Assembly (NCBI RefSeq): GCF_030285665.1
Contig: NZ_CP127295.1
Coordinates: 620,001-684,000, forward strand
DNA: 64,000 nucleotides
DNA from: Amycolatopsis mongoliensis
GTDB taxonomy: Bacteria; Actinomycetota; Actinomycetes; Mycobacteriales; Pseudonocardiaceae
Direction: 5' to 3'
The position numbers were made by a program, and so were the translations under genes. The notes below the pieces were generated by a model. That model was not told where the DNA came from. It worked only from the letters and a program-made list of their open reading frames with translations, and did no database searches. Positions 36,471 to 43,665 of the stretch are shown here, piece by piece. Within the stretch, counting starts at the first letter, position 1, and each line of letters opens with the position of its first letter.

Positions 36471-37709
36471 ATGGACGTAACATGGGGGCGTGCGGCGGCG
36501 GTCCTGGACGCCAACTGGCTCGGCTCGTCGACCGTGCCCTCGCGCTCGCTCTACCCGCACCAGTGGAGCTGGGACTCGGCGTTCATCGCGCTCGGCCTGC
36601 GTCACCTTTCGCCCTCGCGGGCCCGGCGCGAGCTGCTGACGCTGTTCTCCGCGCAGTGGCGCGACGGCCGGATCCCGCACATCCTCTTCAACCCCGACAC
36701 CCCGCCCGAGGCGTACTTCCCCGGCCCGGACTTCTGGCGCGCGCGGCGGACGTCGGGGCTGGTCCAGCCGCCGGTGCACGCGCGGGCGGTGCTGGCGGTG
36801 CACGAGACCGACCCCGACCGCACGTTCCTCGCCACGCTGTACCCGAAGCTGCGGGCCTGGCACGAATACCTGCGGACCCACCGGGACGCCGGCGGGCGCG
36901 GGCTCGCGGCGATCGTGCACCCGTGGGAGTCCGGGATGGACAACAGCCCGGCCTGGGACGGGCCGCTCTCGCGCGTCACGCCGTCGGCCGGGTTCGTCCG
37001 CCGCGACCTGCAGCACGGCGCCGCGGCCGACCGCCCGAGCGACGAGGACTACGGCCGGTACGTCCGGCTCGCCGCGGACTACCGGGACAGCGGTTACCAG
37101 GACCCGGGCGCCTTCGTGGTGGAGGACCCGGGGTTCAACGCGCTGTTCGCCGACGCCGAGCTGGCGCTGGCCGCAATCGCCGAGGAGCTCGGCCTGCCCG
37201 CGGCGGCCGCCGCGCACCGCGAAGCCGCGGCGCGCGTCGAGAAGGCGATGCAGGAAACGTTGTGGGACAACGGCTTCTTCTTCGCCCGAGACGTCCGGAC
37301 CGGCGTCCGGACGCGCGAGTACACCTGCGCCGGCCTGCTGCCGCTGCTGCTGCCGGACCTGGCCGTCGCCCCGGCCCTGCTGGCGACGGCCACCGGCCCG
37401 CGGTTCCGGCTCGGGCGCGTGCACGGCGTCCCGAGCCACGACCTGACCGCGCCGGAGTTCGACCCGGGCCGCTACTGGCGCGGCCCGTCGTGGTCCAACG
37501 TCGGCTGGCTGGTCCGGCAGGGGCTGCTGCGCCACGGCGAGCACGCCCTGGCGTCACGCCTGCGGGACGACCTCGTCGAAACGGCCGCCCGGACGGACTT
37601 CGCCGAGTACGTCGACCCGCTGACCGGCGCCGGGCACGGGGCCCGCTCGTTCGGCTGGACCGCGGCGCTGACCCTGGACCTCCTGGCTCAGCCCGCCGCC
37701 GTCGCGTAG
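36471..37709 (+). CDS. GH63-like (alpha/alpha)6 glycoside hydrolase, glucosylglycerate-hydrolase type
   Basis: A 412-residue cytosolic enzyme. Motifs SLYPHQWSWDSAFIALGL, AIVHPWESGMDNSPAWD and FDPGRYWRGPSWSNVGWLV are those of the MGH1-like GH63 group, which includes bacterial mannosyl- and glucosylglycerate hydrolases. The Asp in MDNSPAWD and the Glu in FAEYVDPLTGAG are the likely catalytic pair. The true substrate could instead be a small alpha-glucoside or alpha-mannoside. The start follows the promoter directly, with no ribosome-binding site. The last 22 bases overlap the convergent GH29 gene. Control by the divergent ROK repressor is likely. Confidence 0.83.
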   Translation: MDVTWGRAAAVLDANWLGSSTVPSRSLYPHQWSWDSAFIALGLRHLSPSRARRELLTLFSAQWRDGRIPHILFNPDTPPEAYFPGPDFWRARRTSGLVQPPVHARAVLAVHETDPDRTFLATLYPKLRAWHEYLRTHRDAGGRGLAAIVHPWESGMDNSPAWDGPLSRVTPSAGFVRRDLQHGAAADRPSDEDYGRYVRLAADYRDSGYQDPGAFVVEDPGFNALFADAELALAAIAEELGLPAAAAAHREAAARVEKAMQETLWDNGFFFARDVRTGVRTREYTCAGLLPLLLPDLAVAPALLATATGPRFRLGRVHGVPSHDLTAPEFDPGRYWRGPSWSNVGWLVRQGLLRHGEHALASRLRDDLVETAARTDFAEYVDPLTGAGHGARSFGWTAALTLDLLAQPAAVA

Positions 37710-39460
37710 TCCGAGCCCAGCCAGGTCTCGTCGATCCGGAGCCGCTTGTAGCGCGTGCTGTCGCTCGACGCCGCGTACGTACTCGTCACCTGGAGGCGGA
37801 CGTACCTCGCCGTCACCGCGGACAGGTCGACGAACTGGACCCCGCGATGGCTCGGGAGCGTGCCGGACTTCACCGCGCTGCCCCAGTTCTTGCCGTCGCT
37901 CGACACGAACACCTGGTACGCCTTGATCCGCGCGGACTGTTCCGTGTCCGACCGGGCGTAGCTGACCGAGTCCTCCCGCTGGTTGACGCCGAGGTACTGG
38001 ACCTTCTTCGCCGACCCTAGGTCGTAGTCCAGGGTGACCGGCAAGGTCTTGTTGTTGTCGAAGTACGTCAGGTAGTCGCCGTCGCTCGCCGCCTGTCCAC
38101 TGTGGCCGCCGGCGGACGCGCTCGCCTTGAGCGTCACCGACTTCGGGTCGTACGTGCCGGTGCGGCCGGCCGTCTCGACCTTGAACACCGTGTCGTAGGT
38201 GTCCCACCCGGACAGCCCGGTCAGCGTCAGGCTGCCGCCGCCCTGGCTGAACGAAATCGCCGCGCCGGTGCGGAGGTTCGAGACGCCACGGACGCGGTAG
38301 CCGTTGTCACGGACCTTCAGCGTGCTCCCCGACGGCTTGGTCAGGACGTGCACGTACTGCGTGTCCCCCTTGATCGTGATGACGCCGTGCGCGCCGTCGT
38401 TCCAGAAGCCCGGTTGCATGCCGCCGTACATGTACCCGGCGCCCTCGGTGCCGCCGAGGGACTCCCAGATCGGGCTCAGGTAGGTGTCGGCGAAGGTGTT
38501 GAACGCCTCCTGGTTCGACGGGAACCTGCCGTTCACCATCGCCGTCTCGGCCATCAGCGACTTGATCGACGAGCCCGAGTTCGTCACCAGACGTCCGATG
38601 TTCAGCGCCTTGTTCACCGCCGAGTTCGAGCCGCCGTACCACCACGAACCCGTGTCGGGCAGCTTGAAGCACGCCTCCGTCAGCCGCGGCATCGCCGTGT
38701 AGGTCGCCTGCGGGTAGTCGTAGGACGGCGACATGCCGGTCTTCTGCTCGTTGCTGATCGTGTCCATGATCGGCGTGTCTTCGTTGTTGTTGCTCAGCAG
38801 GTAGTCCGGTCGCTGCCGGTAGATCTGGGCGTACAGGTCGTGCGACTCCCAGTAGGCGTTGTCGTTGTCGATCCAGAACCCGCCGAGGTCCGGGTAGTTC
38901 TTCATGACCTCGAAGAAGTTGTCGTAGCTGAACTGGCCGAAGCCGTCCTGGCTGTCGAGGTTCACATTCTTGCCCTTGTACTTCGAGTAGCCGGCGGAGT
39001 CGAGCCACTCGTGGCCGCCTTCGTCGTGCCACTGGGCGTCGTTGGTCATGTAGAGGACGACCTTGAGCCCCCGGGGTTTCGCCGCGGCGATCAGCTCGCC
39101 GAGGAAGTCCCGCCTGGTGGTACAGCTGCCGGGGATCTTCGACGGCCAGGCGCGCGAGTAGCCCAGCCGGCTGTGGAACGACGCGAGCACGAGGTACGAC
39201 GCGTGCAGCTTCTTGGCCTCGGTGACCCAGTAGGCGGGACTCCACCCGCCGTCGGTGATCGCCTTTTCCCAGGCGCCGCAACTGGTGTAGCCGGGCGAGG
39301 TGCGCATGCCCCAGTGCAGGAACAGGCCCGCCTGGCTGTCGCGCAGCCACTGCTGGGACGGCTTCTGCAGGTCGGCCGACGCCGGGGCGGCGACGAGCCC
39401 GGCCACCACCAGCATCGAAGCGCACGCGGCGAACACCCGGCGCAGAAATGTGCCTGACAT
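37688..39460 (-). CDS. Secreted GH29-like alpha-L-fucosidase with F5/8-type C-terminal module
   Basis: A 590-residue exported enzyme. A signal peptide (residues 1-29, VAAPASA) is followed by a GH29 barrel beginning QWLRDSQAGLFLHWGMRTSP, with the nucleophile-type Asp in GGFWIDND. From about residue 440 the protein has a discoidin/CBM32 domain (KVQYLGVNQRED, YVRLQVTSTY). GH29 enzymes release alpha-L-fucose from plant or animal glycans. Close relatives include proteins with other exo-activities, so fucose is inferred. The ATG follows GGAGG. A DasR-like operator lies 13 bases upstream. Confidence 0.85.
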   Translation of the reverse strand: MSGTFLRRVFAACASMLVVAGLVAAPASADLQKPSQQWLRDSQAGLFLHWGMRTSPGYTSCGAWEKAITDGGWSPAYWVTEAKKLHASYLVLASFHSRLGYSRAWPSKIPGSCTTRRDFLGELIAAAKPRGLKVVLYMTNDAQWHDEGGHEWLDSAGYSKYKGKNVNLDSQDGFGQFSYDNFFEVMKNYPDLGGFWIDNDNAYWESHDLYAQIYRQRPDYLLSNNNEDTPIMDTISNEQKTGMSPSYDYPQATYTAMPRLTEACFKLPDTGSWWYGGSNSAVNKALNIGRLVTNSGSSIKSLMAETAMVNGRFPSNQEAFNTFADTYLSPIWESLGGTEGAGYMYGGMQPGFWNDGAHGVITIKGDTQYVHVLTKPSGSTLKVRDNGYRVRGVSNLRTGAAISFSQGGGSLTLTGLSGWDTYDTVFKVETAGRTGTYDPKSVTLKASASAGGHSGQAASDGDYLTYFDNNKTLPVTLDYDLGSAKKVQYLGVNQREDSVSYARSDTEQSARIKAYQVFVSSDGKNWGSAVKSGTLPSHRGVQFVDLSAVTARYVRLQVTSTYAASSDSTRYKRLRIDETWLGSDYATAAG

Positions 39461-39472
39461 GAGCGACCTCCA

Positions 39473-39522
39473 AGTGGTCTGGTCCACTCGGTGGTGTACT
39501 CCTGGCGTCCGGGCACGGTCAA
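39473..39522 (-). promoter_or_regulatory. Promoter and DasR-like operator of the GH29 gene
   Basis: On the minus strand TTGACC (39517-39522) and TACACC (39493-39498) are 18 bases apart. The palindrome AGTGGTCTGGTCCACT (39473-39488) covers the expected transcription start. It differs from the dre consensus AGTGGTCTAGACCACT at two central bases. The ribosome-binding site follows at once. Confidence 0.55.
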
Positions 39523-39590
39523 GACTGAGATCCGACCTTTTCGCCGCGTCCCGACGGCCGGTACATCACGACTACCGCCAACCGGGTTAA

Positions 39591-39655
39591 ATATCTGATA
39601 TATGACACAAGAGATCCGATCTCTCTTGACTCGACCTCCCGAGGGCGAGTAGATG
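39591..39655 (+). promoter_or_regulatory. AT-rich operator cluster and promoter of the GH105 gene
   Basis: Two dyads, ATATC-T-GATAT (39591-39601) and AGAGAT-CCG-ATCTCT (39610-39624), precede TTGACT (39626-39631). TAGATG (39650-39655) follows after 18 bases. This is one of the few AT-rich stretches in the window. Confidence 0.5.
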
Positions 39656-39664
39656 TTCTCCCCA

Positions 39665-39676
39665 GAGAGCGCTTTC
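39665..39676. promoter_or_regulatory. LacI-family-type operator
   Basis: GAGAGC-GCTTTC has the central GC-GC step and near-perfect symmetry (one mismatch) of LacI-family sugar operators. It lies at the predicted transcription start of the GH105 gene. Confidence 0.4.
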
Positions 39677-39731
39677 GCTCCCTCCCACCGCTCCGGCGAA
39701 CGGGCAGCACGCCGCGCCCCCCAGAGCTGGT

Positions 39732-39817
39732 CGGGATGCCGACGGACGGCGGATCGGCATCCCGGCCACCCATTCCGGGGCGGGGCACCGTCTCGAAGAC
39801 GGTGCCCCGCCCCGGAA
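39732..39817 (+). promoter_or_regulatory. Two consecutive hairpins in the GH105 leader
   Basis: The first has 11-bp arms 39732-39742 / 39754-39764. The second has perfect 21-bp arms 39773-39793 / 39797-39817 with the loop CGA. Both lie in a leader of about 197 bases, upstream of the start codon at 39859. The strong second stem could attenuate transcription; alternatively it is a terminator for an unseen short transcript. Confidence 0.5.
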
Positions 39818-39858
39818 CTGCCCGCTCCACCAGGGGCCCGTGCACGAAAGGACGTCGA

Positions 39859-41046
39859 ATGTCCGAGCACTCCCTTCGCCCGACCCGGCGCGCGGTCCTG
39901 GCCGGCACCCTGGGCGCGCTGGGCGCCCTCGCCGCGGCGGGTCCCGTCGCGCGGGCGGCGGACCGGCTCCCCCCGATCGGCGGCGCGGCGGCGCCGGCGG
40001 ACTGGTCCCGCGCCGTCATCGACTCGACGATGAAGCGCTACACCCCGGACAAGATCGGCGGCTGGGGCTACACCCTCGGGCTGTACCTCTACGGCCAGTA
40101 CCTCTTCTACAAGCGCACCGGGGAGAAGAAGTACTTCGACTACATCGTCGCGTGGTACGACCGCTTCATCACCGACAGCGGCATCTCGAACAGCTTCACC
40201 AACCTCGACTCGATGCGCTCGTGCCAGATGCTGCCGCTGCTGTTCGCCGAGACCGGCCGCAAGAAGTACAAGACGGCGGCCGACCAGCTGCGCAAGCGGT
40301 TCCCGGCCTACCCGCGCACGTCCGACGGCGGCATGTTCCACGCGACCGGCAAGGTCGGCCAGCTGTGGGGCGACGGCGTCTACATGGCCCAGCCGTTCCT
40401 CGCGCTGTACGGCGCGGCGTTCGACGACGGCGGCTACTGCTTCGAGGAGTCGGCGAAGAACCTCGCCGTCTCCTTCAGCCACCTGCGCGAACCGGCGAAG
40501 GGCCTGCTCTACCACGCCTACGACGAGGACGGCTCCGAGTCGTGGGCGTCCGGGGCCGGGCACCACTCGAAGTACCACTGGGCGCGCGCGATCGGCTGGT
40601 TCGGCATGGCGGCGATCGACATCCTCGAGGTGCTCCCCGCGAACCACCCGCGGCGGGCGGCCCTGATCGACATGGTCCGGTTCCTGGCCGCCGGCTATGA
40701 GCGCTACCAGGACGCGGCGACCGGCCGCTGGTACCAGGTCGTCGACCGCGGCGGCGAGGCGAAGAACTGGCTGGAGACGTCGGCGTCGTCGATGTACACG
40801 TTCACCCTGGCCCGGGGCGTCGAACGCGGTTACCTGCCGGCGTCGTACCAGGCGGTGGCGGACCGCGGGTACGCCGGCGTGCTTCGCAAGGTGTCGGTGG
40901 GCTCGGACGGCCTGACGAACATCACGGACATCTGCGAGGGCACGAACGTCGGGGATCTGCCGTACTACTACGGCCGGGCCCGCAAGACGAACGACTTCCA
41001 CGGCCTGGGCGCGTTCCTCATCATGAACGAGCAGTACCGGCACTGA
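39859..41046 (+). CDS. Tat-exported GH105-like unsaturated rhamnogalacturonyl hydrolase
   Basis: A 395-residue protein with a twin-arginine signal (PTRRAVLAGTLGALGALAAA). An (alpha/alpha)6 domain of the GH105/YteR type follows, with segments YTLGLYLYGQYLFYKRTGEK, GGMFHATGKVGQLWGDGVYM (the Asp is the usual catalytic position) and ARAIGWFGMAAIDILEVLP. GH105 enzymes remove unsaturated galacturonyl residues left by rhamnogalacturonan or other uronate lyases. No lyase gene is in the window. The GH28 gene beyond it is convergent and supports a pectin role. The ATG follows AAAGGA. Confidence 0.87.
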   Translation: MSEHSLRPTRRAVLAGTLGALGALAAAGPVARAADRLPPIGGAAAPADWSRAVIDSTMKRYTPDKIGGWGYTLGLYLYGQYLFYKRTGEKKYFDYIVAWYDRFITDSGISNSFTNLDSMRSCQMLPLLFAETGRKKYKTAADQLRKRFPAYPRTSDGGMFHATGKVGQLWGDGVYMAQPFLALYGAAFDDGGYCFEESAKNLAVSFSHLREPAKGLLYHAYDEDGSESWASGAGHHSKYHWARAIGWFGMAAIDILEVLPANHPRRAALIDMVRFLAAGYERYQDAATGRWYQVVDRGGEAKNWLETSASSMYTFTLARGVERGYLPASYQAVADRGYAGVLRKVSVGSDGLTNITDICEGTNVGDLPYYYGRARKTNDFHGLGAFLIMNEQYRH

Positions 41047-41064
41047 CCTCGAGGCGCGCCGCAG

Positions 41065-41096
41065 AAGGGGCCCCGGCTCACCGGCCGGGGCCCCTT
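41065..41096 (+). terminator. Terminator hairpin after the GH105 gene
   Basis: A 13-bp stem AAGGGGCCCCGGC (41065-41077) / complement (41084-41096) with a six-base loop, 18 bases after the stop codon. Confidence 0.8.
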
Positions 41097-41111
41097 CGTG
41101 TGTGACGGAGG

Positions 41112-41205
41112 CCGGGACTCGCGTGATCGAGCACGGAACTCGCGTGCTTGAAGCCGGAACTCGCGAGGTACGGCTCCGATCACGCGAGTTCCGGCTTCGA
41201 TCACG
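41112..41205. repeat. Imperfect 21-bp tandem repeats with an inverted copy
   Basis: Three direct units carry GG(A)ACTCGCG at 41115, 41135 and 41156. The inverse CGCGAGTTCC follows at 41183-41192, within a longer inverted stretch (41177-41205). The array lies between convergent GH105 and GH28 genes and can fold into alternative hairpins. Confidence 0.7.
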
Positions 41206-41221
41206 TCGGCTACGGGTTACG

Positions 41222-42703
41222 TCAGCAGGTCGAGGTGGAGCCTGACGCGGTCACCCGCAGGGCCGAGCCCGACGTGGTCGCCGAGTTCTTGACGCAGTAG
41301 CCCGTCACCGTCTGGAACCCGACGTCGAACGGGCTCTTCGCGCCCTTCTCCGCCGTGAAGTGGTCGAACGTGATGTCCGAGCTGTTGTTGACGATGCTCG
41401 CCGGCCGGCCGTCGTCCTTGGCGAACTCCACCGAGCTGTCGACGAACCGGACGCCGGACGCGTAGTGCAGGTACCAGCCGTAGGACGGCCGCGTCCCGAT
41501 GCTCTTCGGGTTGTAATCCGAGGCGTCGTTGCTCGGGACACCCGTGCCCATCGGGCCGTTGCCGCCCGGGACGTTCAGCTTCACGCCGGTGAACGTCACG
41601 TCCGAGACGCGGTGGGTGCTGTCGGCACCCCAGATCGTCGGGCTGAAGTTGGTGCCCGTGTGCGCCCCGGTGACGGTGTCGAACGTGATGCCGCCGATCG
41701 AGCCGACACCCGGCTGGTTGCCGCACCGCTTGCGCGTGCCGATCTTCATCATGATCGGCGAGTACGTGCCCGACATCGTGATGTTGCGGTAATGCACGTC
41801 CGAGATCTTCGCGCCGTCCATCGAAACGATCCCGATACCGGATTTGTGCGCACCGGTGATCGTGATGTCCGAGAACTGGTAGCCGGTGAAGTCACCGCAC
41901 GTCTCGGAACCGAACATCAGCGCGTTGCAGCAGACCGCCGACAGTTTCGCGTTGTTCACCGTGACGTTCCCGTTCGGCAGTTTCGCACCGAGCGCGTAGT
42001 CGCTCTTGAACACGAGTGCGTCGTCGTTGGCCGCGATGGCGACATTCGTGATCTTGACGTTCGTCGTGCTGATGATGTTCCAGCCGTCGCGGTCGCTCGC
42101 GGTGTCGATCGTCAGCTTGTCCGAGACGACGTTCGTGCAGCCGTTGATCAGCGCCGCGAAATGACCGCCGCGGCGCAGCTTGATCCCGGACAGCGTGAGC
42201 CCGTCACAGCGGGTGAGCGAGAGGATCTTGTCGGCTTCGCCGGACTTCGGGTTGCCGGTGATGAGGTTGCCGCCGCCGTCGATCGTGCCGGCGCCGGTGA
42301 ACCCGATGTTCGTCAGCTTGTCGCCGAAGAACATCGCGTCGTGGAAGTGGCTGTGGCCGTAGTCCTGGTAGTCGTCCCACTGGTTCGGCTCGGCCTTGTC
42401 GTAACTGTCCGCACTCGACCCGGTGATCGTCGCCCCCGCGTCGAGCTGGATCGTCACGTTGCTCTTCAGGTGGACGGTGTCGGCCGATTTGTAGGTGCCC
42501 GAAGTGAACCGGACGGTGCCGCCGCCCGCCGCGTTGGCCGCCGTGATCGCCTTGTCGATGGCGCCGGAATCGTTGGTGGACCCGTTCCCCTTGGCGCCGT
42601 AGTCCTTGACGTCGTAAACGCCGCCGGGTGCGGCGGCGGACACCCCCGCACCGGCCACCACCAATGCCGCGACCGCGCCGGAGATCAGCAAGAACCTTTT
42701 CAC
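41222..42703 (-). CDS. Secreted GH28-family polygalacturonase-like enzyme
   Basis: A 493-residue exported protein. Signal peptide residues 1-25 (VAGAGVSAAA) precede a right-handed parallel beta-helix that starts YDVKDYGAKGNGSTNDSGAI, the canonical GH28 opening. Catalytic-type residues appear in IAANDDALVFKSD, where an Asp pair replaces the usual (G/Q)DD spacing. The RIK-type motif appears as MMKIGTRKRC. The activity may be exo- or endo-polygalacturonase or rhamnogalacturonan hydrolase. The GTG start is preceded by AAGGCGG. It is transcribed from the promoter at 42759-42788. Confidence 0.87.
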   Translation of the reverse strand: MKRFLLISGAVAALVVAGAGVSAAAPGGVYDVKDYGAKGNGSTNDSGAIDKAITAANAAGGGTVRFTSGTYKSADTVHLKSNVTIQLDAGATITGSSADSYDKAEPNQWDDYQDYGHSHFHDAMFFGDKLTNIGFTGAGTIDGGGNLITGNPKSGEADKILSLTRCDGLTLSGIKLRRGGHFAALINGCTNVVSDKLTIDTASDRDGWNIISTTNVKITNVAIAANDDALVFKSDYALGAKLPNGNVTVNNAKLSAVCCNALMFGSETCGDFTGYQFSDITITGAHKSGIGIVSMDGAKISDVHYRNITMSGTYSPIMMKIGTRKRCGNQPGVGSIGGITFDTVTGAHTGTNFSPTIWGADSTHRVSDVTFTGVKLNVPGGNGPMGTGVPSNDASDYNPKSIGTRPSYGWYLHYASGVRFVDSSVEFAKDDGRPASIVNNSSDITFDHFTAEKGAKSPFDVGFQTVTGYCVKNSATTSGSALRVTASGSTSTC

Positions 42704-42752
42704 CTTGGAACCGCCTTGTCATGGATTCGAGAAAGCTCGGCATGACGGCGGA

Positions 42753-42788
42753 GCACTCAGCCTACGAGTGCCGAGAGCGGGGTGTCAA
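42753..42788 (-). promoter_or_regulatory. Promoter and dyad of the GH28 gene
   Basis: On the minus strand TTGACA (42783-42788) and TAGGCT (42759-42764) are 18 bases apart. The dyad GCACTC (42753-42758) / GAGTGC (42766-42771) brackets the -10, so a bound repressor would cover the promoter. Confidence 0.6.
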
Positions 42789-42831
42789 GATCGCCGGAAA
42801 AGCGCGGAAAACCCATTCCGTCCGGGCCCTG

Positions 42832-42994
42832 GGGGGACCCGCGCCACCCCCAGTCGGACGCGGGTCCCCCGGTGTTCGGTGTGGCCGGAAACAGCAAGGG
42901 CACCGGGGCCGGCTCCGGTGTCCTTTCAGGATTTTCGCAGTCTACCTTCGGAGAGCCCGGGGAAACCGTGCGTCCGTCATGGTCCGGACCATGA
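42832..42994. other. Gene-free stretch with a 12-bp hairpin and an 18-bp perfect palindrome
   Basis: Upstream of the GH28 promoter, the arms GGGGGACCCGCG (42832-42843) and complement (42859-42870) form a GC-rich stem. At 42977-42994, TCATGGTCCGGACCATGA is a perfect palindrome with no loop, more like a protein-binding site than a terminator. The region lies downstream of the TetR gene at 43016. Confidence 0.55.
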
Positions 42995-43015
42995 ATTCGT
43001 CATGACCCGGGCGGC

Positions 43016-43642
43016 TCAGGCGAACCCTACTCCGGACGTCAGCAAGTGGAACGCCCGTTCGGCCGCCGCGACGGCCACCGGCCGGCGCCGGGCCGCGGGG
43101 ACACCGGCCGCGACCGCGTCCATGTTCGCCGTGGCCAGCGTCCGGCGGACGGCCGCGATCTGCGCGGCGGCCAGCCCGGCGTCGGGCGACGGGACGCCGG
43201 CCTCCGCGAGCGCGGCGGCCAGCGCCGCCTCCCCCGCGGAGGTGAACTCCGCCAGCCGCGCCCCCAGCGCCGGCGTGCCGGTGACCAACCGGAACACCGT
43301 GAGCACGTCGGGCTCGTCGCACAGGCCCGTCACCGGCGATCGCTCCTCGAGCCCCCGCAGGAACGCCTCGCGCAGGGCCGCCAGCGCGCCCTGCCCCGGC
43401 CGGCGGCCGCGGACGACGTCCGCCGCGCCGGTCTCGTGGTCGGCGAACCGGTGCAGCACCAGGTCCTCCTTCGTCGGGAAGTAGGCGAAGAGGGTCCGCT
43501 TGGACACCTCGGCCACCCTCGCCACCTCGGCGACCCCGACGGCGTCGAACCCGCGGGCGGTGAAGAGCCCGATGGCCGCCGTCGAGATCGCCGCCCGCGT
43601 GCGGAGCTTCTTGCGCTCCCGCAGGCCCAGTTCTTCGGTCAT
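43016..43642 (-). CDS. TetR-family transcriptional regulator
   Basis: A 208-residue protein with an N-terminal helix-turn-helix at about residues 12-58 (VGVAEVARVAEVSKRTLFAY, then FPTKEDLVLHRF). The Ala-rich helical C-terminal domain has the MftR-like feature of ending in a helix with several Arg. The ligand is unknown. It lies 23 bases downstream of the phoD-type gene on the same strand and may be read through from it. The palindrome at 42977 is a possible target. Confidence 0.85.
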   Translation of the reverse strand: MTEELGLRERKKLRTRAAISTAAIGLFTARGFDAVGVAEVARVAEVSKRTLFAYFPTKEDLVLHRFADHETGAADVVRGRRPGQGALAALREAFLRGLEERSPVTGLCDEPDVLTVFRLVTGTPALGARLAEFTSAGEAALAAALAEAGVPSPDAGLAAAQIAAVRRTLATANMDAVAAGVPAARRRPVAVAAAERAFHLLTSGVGFA

Positions 43643-43665
43643 GTCACGCAGCGTAGCGCTACGCC

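Noticed and set aside
41065..41096. Membership of this hairpin in the CGTGA-tipped palindrome family
   Set aside because: Its arms lack the shared tip and it looks like an ordinary terminator; the same holds for the hairpins at 23265 and 50347.
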